Shown here: in pieces, positions 4,823-9,404 of the stretch
How positions within the stretch are numbered: position 1 is the first letter of the stretch
How the letters are laid out: each line of letters begins with the position of its first letter
From: Flavipsychrobacter stenotrophus
GTDB lineage: Bacteria; Bacteroidota; Bacteroidia; Chitinophagales; Chitinophagaceae
DNA: 9,404 nt
Direction: 5' to 3'
NCBI GenBank assembly: GCA_947371715.1
Contig: CANBQQ010000086.1
Span: 1 to 9,404, forward strand
Translations under genes and position numbers: made by a program
The notes under the pieces: generated by a model
The model's input: the letters and a program-made list of their open reading frames with translations, nothing else
The model's database searches: none
What the model was told of the DNA's origin: nothing

Positions 4823-5428
4823 TCACTCCAAAAATCCCTTTATAAGACTAGCCCACTGCGCATCAGACATGCCCAGCCAGGCCGTAAAGCCTACAAGGCT
4901 GTTTCGCACATTATCTAGTACACTACCCTCTTTATTGATCTCTTCATTCCTACCATGATAAGAAGCTTTAAGATACTTACCCATCCGTTCCACCACAAAC
5001 GTGCTCGAAGCCTGTTCACTAAAGAAGTGCGCAGTAGCACCACCATTTCCCTTTGCGGGATCAGCAACGGGGTGTACGCGCATGGCAAAGGTTTCCCGCT
5101 CATCATCGGGGTAATCATCATACTCTACCGACTCTATCAACACCCAGTCGTATCCGCCACCTGCGGCAGGCCCCGGCCCGGGAATATCTATACGAATATG
5201 ATCGCCCCAGTGCACACTACGGCTAACAGGTTTGCCATGGCTGTCTGTAAGCATAAAGGCTGCGCTGAACGTGGCAGCATAATTCTTCCAGTTGTTCACA
5301 TCCAGCATCCTGTTTTTGGCATCTATGAACCAATCCTCGGCGTCTTCCAAAGATTCGGCTGTTACTGTATGTTCCAGGTCTTTAGATGGCCCTGTATGCT
5401 GCTGAGGTACAAGATAGTGTTGCTCCAT
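4823..5428 (-). CDS. Conserved-looking protein of unknown function (201 aa)
   Basis: No signal peptide or membrane segment, so probably cytoplasmic. An acidic N-terminal part (1-35) leads into MLDVNNWKNYAATFSAAFML (41-60). Next come a likely beta-rich middle with IDIPGPGPAAGGGYDW (80-95), an acidic YDDYPDDERE run (103-112), then AHFFSEQASSTFVVER (133-148) and YHGRNEE (157-163). A Trp-containing helix closes the protein (WLGMSDAQWASL, 184-195). I have an impression of similar unnamed proteins in other Bacteroidota but know no function or domain name. An open frame continues upstream to 5521. I prefer the ATG at 5428 because the extra 31 residues are low in complexity and overlap the spacer shared with the divergent FKBP gene. 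Confidence 0.8.
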   Translation of the reverse strand: MEQHYLVPQQHTGPSKDLEHTVTAESLEDAEDWFIDAKNRMLDVNNWKNYAATFSAAFMLTDSHGKPVSRSVHWGDHIRIDIPGPGPAAGGGYDWVLIESVEYDDYPDDERETFAMRVHPVADPAKGNGGATAHFFSEQASSTFVVERMGKYLKASYHGRNEEINKEGSVLDNVRNSLVGFTAWLGMSDAQWASLIKGFLE

Positions 5429-5563
5429 GGTGTGTGCTTTTAGTAAGTAAAAGATAAAACTTTTATTCCGTAATGGATTCATTTTTATAAAAACAGTACC
5501 AACTAAATAGCAGAAATCCATTCCGATATAGCAAAAATGAATACCGCTTTAGTTGAAAATTGA

Positions 5564-5571
5564 TAGTTTTG
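5564..5571 (+). promoter_or_regulatory. Probable -7 promoter box of the FKBP gene
   Basis: TAGTTTTG matches TAnnTTTG exactly and lies 16 bases before the ATG, implying a very short leader. I see no clear TTG at the -33 spacing. The 159-bp spacer also holds an 8-bp inverted repeat AATGGATT (5472-5479) and AATCCATT (5515-5522), possibly an operator for the divergent pair. Confidence 0.4.
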
Positions 5572-5587
5572 CTGCAAATTCGATCTT

Positions 5588-6022
5588 ATGAGTATAGCCG
5601 ACAGATTATTTGGAATGAAGAATGAAAAAGCCGCTGCCAACCTGAAAGAAGGGCAGGAATTTCTGGCTGCGAACAAATCAAAAGCAGGCGTTACCGAACT
5701 ACCCAGCGGACTGCAGTATGAAGTTATAACAGCAGGCACCGGCGACAAGCCAAGTGAAACAGACAAGGTAAAATGCCACTACCACGGCACGCTCATCAAC
5801 GGAACTATATTTGACAGTTCTGTACAGAGAGGCCAGCCGGCAACTTTTCCGCTCAACCAGGTTATTAAGGGTTGGACAGAAGGCGTACAGTTAATGGGTG
5901 TAGGCAGCAAATGGCGCTTCTTTATACCACCACACCTGGGCTATGGCGACAGGCAGGTAGGACCAACAATAGGCCCTAACACCACACTTATTTTTGAAGT
6001 AGAACTATTGGGAATCAACTAA
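5588..6022 (+). CDS. FKBP-type peptidyl-prolyl cis-trans isomerase
   Basis: Catalyses cis-trans isomerisation of X-Pro bonds and helps protein folding. The 144 residues have no signal peptide, so the enzyme is cytoplasmic, unlike the many exported FKBPs of Bacteroidota. A short helical, charged N-terminal extension (1-35) resembles the end of an FKBP22/FklB dimerisation region and leads into LPSGLQYEVITAGTG (38-52), the usual entry to the FKBP domain (about 57-142). Pocket residues matching FKBP12 are visible: Y65 in VKCHYHG, F75-D76, V92-I93 and W96 in QVIKGW, Y119 in LGYGD, and F136 in LIFEVELL. The catalytic site therefore looks intact. A dedicated promoter box lies upstream and a hairpin terminator downstream, so it is probably transcribed alone. 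Confidence 0.95.
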   Translation: MSIADRLFGMKNEKAAANLKEGQEFLAANKSKAGVTELPSGLQYEVITAGTGDKPSETDKVKCHYHGTLINGTIFDSSVQRGQPATFPLNQVIKGWTEGVQLMGVGSKWRFFIPPHLGYGDRQVGPTIGPNTTLIFEVELLGIN

Positions 6023-6033
6023 GTTAATAATAG

Positions 6034-6074
6034 CCTCACCCCTAACCCTCTCCAAAAGAGAGGGAGATATGAGG
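6034..6074. repeat. Intergenic hairpin repeat (CCTCACCCCTAACCCTCTC type)
   Basis: CCCTCTC (6046-6052) pairs with GAGAGGG (6058-6064), and the outer CCTCA (6034-6038) pairs with TGAGG (6070-6074). This pattern is a common dispersed palindrome in Bacteroidota genomes. It sits between the FKBP stop and the terminator hairpin. A loosely similar CTCCTCCTT/AAGGAGGAG hairpin lies at 8580-8600. Confidence 0.6.
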
Positions 6075-6088
6075 TAAAACAAGACGGG

Positions 6089-6124
6089 AAGCACATAAAA
6101 GCAGCTGCTTTTGTGTGCTTTTCA
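6089..6124 (+). terminator. Intrinsic terminator after the FKBP gene
   Basis: A 32-base near-perfect palindrome (6089-6120; one T-G wobble) with arms AAGCACAT and GTGTGCTT and a centre of AGCAGCTGCT, followed by TTCATTTT. It ends 20 bases before the HEAT start codon, so the HEAT gene needs read-through or its own promoter; I see no good TAnnTTTG match there. Confidence 0.75.
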
Positions 6125-6140
6125 TTTTACCAATACATGT

Positions 6141-6899
6141 ATGGCCTTTTACGACAATAGCAAAGATGAACGGGTGCAGATCGTTGCGGAGATAGACCGC
6201 AACATAGCTGCTGATATTGCCGCAGGAGCCAAGGCATACCTGCTGCAGTACTTTGCAGATGAAGATACTTACATCCGCAAGTCAGCATACCTGTCTATTG
6301 GTAAGATATATAAGAGCGACAGGGATCAATTGCCGGCGCTGCTCAAAGCGCTCAACAAACTCTTTACTTCCGCCGACGCAAAGGTGAGGCAGACCGTAGT
6401 AAATGCCGCCGGGGAAATAGGCAAGTATGATATGGATGCTGTAGTAGACTTTCTTGATAAGGGCTTGTTCGACGAGCATCACTCGGTAAGGAACGCCGTA
6501 ATAGGCTCCGTAAAGAAAATGGGCGAAAAGAACCCCAAACCCGTCATCGAGTGGGCACGTAAATACCTGCACCATCAGGATAAGGAGATACGCCGGGAAA
6601 TATGCCATGGTATAGAGCTACGCGGCCGCACCCATCCGCAGGATATATTGCCGCTGCTCAAAGAATTGCAGTACGACAAAACCCGCAGGGTAAGGTGGAC
6701 ATTGGTGCACGTTATAGGCCAGATAGCCTACAAGAAAGGCTGCCTGGAAACTGTAATGTCCGACATACTGCAGTGGGAAAATAAAGACCTAGTAAACGAT
6801 GCTATTGAGGAGATCATTGATGTACACCACCGATACCGCAACTTTTCCTTTTACACTCAAGACCAGGCAAAGGCTTATATAGCAAGATCGACCACGTAG
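6141..6899 (+). CDS. HEAT-repeat protein
   Basis: 252 residues, all-alpha, no signal peptide, hence cytoplasmic. It is built of about six paired-helix HEAT-like repeats at roughly 38-58, 76-97, 112-130, 145-165, 180-200 and 214-230. The recurring pattern is D-x-x-V/I-R-x-x-A/V with a following G or I-G (DTYIRKSAYLSIG, AKVRQTVVNAAGEIG, HSVRNAVIGSVKKMG, KEIRREICHGIEL, RRVRWTLVHVIGQI). HEAT proteins are usually binding scaffolds. The stretch at 149-197 also recalls the AlkC/AlkD family of DNA alkylation repair glycosylases, but I cannot confirm catalytic residues. I start at the ATG at 6141; the in-frame TTG at 6111 lies inside the terminator hairpin of the preceding gene and would add ten residues unlike the rest. 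Confidence 0.85.
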   Translation: MAFYDNSKDERVQIVAEIDRNIAADIAAGAKAYLLQYFADEDTYIRKSAYLSIGKIYKSDRDQLPALLKALNKLFTSADAKVRQTVVNAAGEIGKYDMDAVVDFLDKGLFDEHHSVRNAVIGSVKKMGEKNPKPVIEWARKYLHHQDKEIRREICHGIELRGRTHPQDILPLLKELQYDKTRRVRWTLVHVIGQIAYKKGCLETVMSDILQWENKDLVNDAIEEIIDVHHRYRNFSFYTQDQAKAYIARSTT

Positions 6900-6971
6900 T
6901 AATATTTCCGGCGGTTCATGGTAAAATGCCCCGTTATCTGGTCAAAGCGTATTGAACATTATGGCAGACAA

Positions 6972-8450
6972 TTACTTCGGATACACGCGAAACACAGCCC
7001 ATATAAATGAGCGATCCTGCCAGTGATTGAAATTGTACTTGAGTAGCCACGCAGGTAGCTGGCAATAGATCAATTCAGTACGATACCCGTCTAGCTCTTT
7101 AGGAGGATGTACACTAGTGCCGAGGTAGATGACTGCCTTCTTATTACTTTCATTTAATACGTCTTTTAGGCCTGAAGTGTCTTGCAGAACCGTAATATCC
7201 ATTGTTCCCGGCAAGGGCTTGTAGAAATTACACTCTGCCTTATCTTCTTTATATGGAGACTTTTCGAAGGCGATTATTTGTGTAGGGGTTTGTTGCGCAT
7301 AGCTATAGATGAAGCTATAGTACTTTACAAGTTCCTTAGAAGGGGTAAATATCTTGAAGATCAAGACGCCTACATTGACAACTACCAGTAATTTAAAAAC
7401 AAACTTATAGCCTTTGCGAGGTGCAATACCCGGGAGCAAGTCATCGAAACCACGACAGGCGACGTAGATAAAGGCAAAAGAGGCAGGGAACAAGAAACGT
7501 AGTTCTTTGTGCCCAATGAAGAAATGCCCTAAAAGGAAAGTGATACTGACCAGCGAGAACAGATCGAGAGGGCGCTTCCAGATGCCCTTAAAGAACAGGA
7601 ATAGCATTACCAACGCAATGGGTGCTATACCCTTCTCAATGAACTGGGGGAAGTAATAATACCATGGAAATACACCAAACTTTGCCGCTACATTCTGAAT
7701 GATATTGACATCAAAGTAATTATAGGGTGCAAAGATCCATTCATTGTAGTACCAATGATCTACACAAACGGAAAGCCCCATTGCCACCACTGCAAACAAT
7801 ATAAGTAACACCAAGTCTTTGATCGACCATTTGGCAATGAATAGCAACCAGATACCTAATCCAACAAATGCAAAACTCATTTGCAGGCGAAGGAAAAGGG
7901 TGAAACCCAGCAACAATCCGGCAGCGGACAATGCAAGGACTTTACGTACACCGGCCATGTTAGGTACCTGTAACATAAGCGATAGCGCAAGGAAGAAGAA
8001 GTCGGCAGAGATAGTTTCGGCAGAAAAACGGACACCCAGATAGGGAACGAACCAAAGGAATAAGCTACAGGCAGCAAACAATCTGGCTCCCTTTTCTGTA
8101 GTGAAACCAGGCGAAAGCACCTTTATGAGCCTGATGGCAGTGAACCAGGTGAGTACACCCATTGACAAACGCAGCAGAAAAGCCAGCAAAAAAGGACTTG
8201 TGATACCAATCAAAGCCAGTACAGACGAGTAACCATAAACTATAAAAGGCTGCAGCGCAGAGCGGCATTTAGCGCCATATTCCCACGGCAAATCAGATAA
8301 GGAGGACAGGCCGCGTTTGTAGTTGTAAAATTCCAGGATCTGAAAATGCTCATCGGGGTGCAACCAACCTACACTAAAGCATGCCGCTATTACCTGGACG
8401 AGCAACCCGAGGATGAACCAATTGCCGTATGTTTTGTTGGTAGTATTCAT
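6972..8450 (-). CDS. GT22-family (Alg9/PIG-B-like) membrane mannosyltransferase
   Basis: A 492-residue multi-pass membrane protein with about ten hydrophobic segments (first at about 12-29, others in 68-110, 122-160, 168-228, 274-290, 298-333, 350-368) and a C-terminal soluble part of about 120 residues. Family features in order: H31-P32-D33-E34 in the first external loop, where the acidic residues are expected to be catalytic; W56-E57-Y58 with R63-S64; RFSAETIS (141-148); D231 and APYNYFDVN (241-249); and H314-K315-E316-x-R318-F319, the HKExRF signature. GT22 enzymes transfer mannose from a dolichol- or polyprenyl-phosphate donor onto lipid-linked glycans. The bacterial acceptor is unknown; cell-surface glycan or glycolipid assembly is likely. 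It converges on the HEAT gene with a 72-base gap lacking a clear terminator. Confidence 0.9.
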   Translation of the reverse strand: MNTTNKTYGNWFILGLLVQVIAACFSVGWLHPDEHFQILEFYNYKRGLSSLSDLPWEYGAKCRSALQPFIVYGYSSVLALIGITSPFLLAFLLRLSMGVLTWFTAIRLIKVLSPGFTTEKGARLFAACSLFLWFVPYLGVRFSAETISADFFFLALSLMLQVPNMAGVRKVLALSAAGLLLGFTLFLRLQMSFAFVGLGIWLLFIAKWSIKDLVLLILFAVVAMGLSVCVDHWYYNEWIFAPYNYFDVNIIQNVAAKFGVFPWYYYFPQFIEKGIAPIALVMLFLFFKGIWKRPLDLFSLVSITFLLGHFFIGHKELRFLFPASFAFIYVACRGFDDLLPGIAPRKGYKFVFKLLVVVNVGVLIFKIFTPSKELVKYYSFIYSYAQQTPTQIIAFEKSPYKEDKAECNFYKPLPGTMDITVLQDTSGLKDVLNESNKKAVIYLGTSVHPPKELDGYRTELIYCQLPAWLLKYNFNHWQDRSFIWAVFRVYPK

Positions 8451-8672
8451 GGCATTTTTTGTTGACAGGCGTTACGAACGCCTAACCGGGGTATCCGCCG
8501 ATAAACGCGAAGAAGAAAGTGATTTATCAAAACGAATACGTCCCGATGTGATAACCACCTCCCCCTCGTTTCGAGGGTACTCCTCCTTCAAAAGGAGGAG
8601 AGTGTGCGCTGCAGTCCTTAAACGATTTCTAGAAACTTTGGAATTATTCCGTTTTTATTCTCCTTAAAAAAA
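8451..8672. repeat. Spacer with several REP-like palindromes
   Basis: No gene. It contains a GGCGTT-ACG-AACGCC hairpin (8468-8482), a 21-bp exact inverted copy (8529-8549) of a segment in the flanks of the large array (1918-1938 and 3175-3195), a CCCTCG-TTT-CGAGGG hairpin (8563-8577), and a CTCCTCCTT-CAA-AAGGAGGAG hairpin (8580-8600). The promoter of the mannosyltransferase gene must lie in or near this stretch, but I cannot point to a convincing TAnnTTTG box. Confidence 0.6.
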
Positions 8673-8699
8673 GAGCGCAAAGGGTTTGACTTTGCGCTC
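8666..8699 (-). terminator. Intrinsic terminator of the PDZ gene
   Basis: Read on the minus strand, GAGCGCAAAG (8699-8690) pairs perfectly with CTTTGCGCTC (8682-8673) over a 7-base loop and is followed by seven Ts. It starts 21 bases after the PDZ stop codon, so the mannosyltransferase downstream is transcribed separately. Confidence 0.92.
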
Positions 8700-8720
8700 C
8701 TGAATAATGGCAGTATTGTA

Positions 8721-9404
8721 TTACAGTTCTTTTCTTGTCTTTTCTTTAGTGAACCTCATGTAAGTGTACATGATGACACCATCTCTTTTAAATTCGATAG
8801 CTACCTTTTGGTTTGGCCATGTATCGTCTAGAATATCCTGTATGTCGCCAACAGTAGTAACACGCAGGTGGTCTAACCTGATAAGCACATCACCATTCTG
8901 AAGACCGGCATAATCTGCAGGTGAGTTAGCTTTTACATCAAGTATTGCCACTCCCCTGCCATTTCTCGCGCCTTCGGCAGTAATACCCATTTGTGGAGTA
9001 TAGTCGAAATAGTTATCAACAGTATTATAAGTATATGCATTGAGGAATGGGCCAGGAATACGGCGGTTACCATGCAGATCGGGCACTGTATATTCGTAAG
9101 TCTGGTTTCTGTGGCCGAGGCTTGTTTCGGCCAATTCCGCTTCAGCATGCAGTATGCGACCGCGACGATCGTAAGTGATCATAATGCGCTCTCCACCATC
9201 ATGGTCGTTAATAGCACTAACCAGGTCACGAGAATCTCTTATCTCGCGGCCATTGATACGGATGATCAAATCGCCCGGAAGCAAACCAGCCTCATCAGCA
9301 GGACTATTACGCACAACTGAGCTCACATGTGCACCATCATAATCGCCATACTGATCAGTAAGAACGCCTAATACCGTGCGACGGGAATGGTCTACATATT
9401 CATC
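8721..9404 (-). CDS. Double-PDZ-domain protein, C-terminal part (5' end outside window)
   Basis: The frame stays open to the window edge and gives 227 residues; the GTG at 9326 is internal, since the codons before it (DEYVDHSRRTVLGVLTDQYG) continue the PDZ fold. PDZ 1 spans about 10-92: L12-G13-V14 carboxylate-binding loop, then SPADEAGLLPGDLI (34-47) and INGREI. A linker of about 45 residues rich in Tyr, Asn and Pro follows. PDZ 2 spans about 138-217: M139-G140-I141, SPADYAGLQNGDVLI (161-175), then a basic tail. The pair resembles the C-terminal half of HtrA/DegP proteases or the PDZ-only envelope proteins of Bacteroidota. No protease domain is visible, so the N-terminal part is undetermined. 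PDZ domains bind peptide C termini, usually in the periplasm. A strong terminator follows. Confidence 0.88.
   Translation of the reverse strand, partial: DEYVDHSRRTVLGVLTDQYGDYDGAHVSSVVRNSPADEAGLLPGDLIIRINGREIRDSRDLVSAINDHDGGERIMITYDRRGRILHAEAELAETSLGHRNQTYEYTVPDLHGNRRIPGPFLNAYTYNTVDNYFDYTPQMGITAEGARNGRGVAILDVKANSPADYAGLQNGDVLIRLDHLRVTTVGDIQDILDDTWPNQKVAIEFKRDGVIMYTYMRFTKEKTRKEL

Noticed and set aside
5429..5521. N-terminal extension of the 201-residue protein from an upstream start
   Set aside because: The extra 31 residues are of low complexity and lie in the spacer of a divergent gene pair; the ATG at 5428 precedes the part that looks conserved.
6111..6140. Longer HEAT protein starting at an in-frame TTG
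   Set aside because: The TTG lies within the 3' arm of the FKBP terminator hairpin and adds ten residues unlike the rest; the ATG at 6141 is a better start.
6900..6971. Bidirectional terminator between the convergent HEAT and mannosyltransferase genes
   Set aside because: I looked for an inverted repeat with a T run and found none convincing in the 72 bases.
9324..9326. GTG as the start of the PDZ protein
   Set aside because: The frame continues upstream to the window edge with residues that complete the first PDZ domain, so this is an internal valine codon.

Overview
The window is a chromosomal stretch from a member of the Bacteroidota, most likely Chitinophagaceae or a close relative. Four things point there: the short archaeal/eukaryotic-type prolyl-tRNA synthetase, TAnnTTTG promoter boxes just upstream of some starts, the lack of clear Shine-Dalgarno sequences, and many short palindromic repeats between genes. 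I see no phage, plasmid, CRISPR, rRNA or tRNA genes. Seven protein genes are supported: proS (75-1553, +), a small secreted protein of unknown function (3349-3792, -), a 201-residue protein of unknown function (4823-5428, -), a cytoplasmic FKBP-type prolyl isomerase (5588-6022, +), a HEAT-repeat protein (6141-6899, +), a GT22-family membrane mannosyltransferase (6972-8450, -), and the C-terminal part of a double-PDZ protein that runs off the right edge (8721-9404, -).

The genes are mostly housekeeping or hypothetical and do not form one pathway or an obvious operon. FKBP and HEAT are co-directional but separated by a strong hairpin terminator. The HEAT and GT22 genes converge. The 201-residue gene and FKBP diverge from a 159-bp spacer.

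The unusual content is non-coding. Between proS and the next gene lie about 1.7 kb without any credible ORF, bounded on both sides by intrinsic terminators that face inward. This stretch holds three tandem copies of a roughly 375-bp unit packed with hairpins, flanked by two 85-bp direct repeats that differ at one base. Each unit contains a 134-135-bp element closed by a 12-bp inverted repeat, with two inner palindromes. Many palindromes have a GTAG-type tetranucleotide beside them on one strand, the arrangement of REP elements mobilised by RAYT (Y1, IS200/IS605-like) transposases. Tandem non-coding RNA genes are an alternative or additional reading.

A second gene-poor stretch (3793-4822) is a mosaic: an 11-bp inverted repeat resembling DnaA boxes, a 21-codon reading frame ending inside a palindrome, a 10-bp-phased five-copy repeat with inverted copies downstream, other REP-like hairpins, and two arrays of a degenerate 8-bp repeat. 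Another spacer (8451-8720) carries related palindromes, including a 21-bp exact inverted copy of a piece of the large array.
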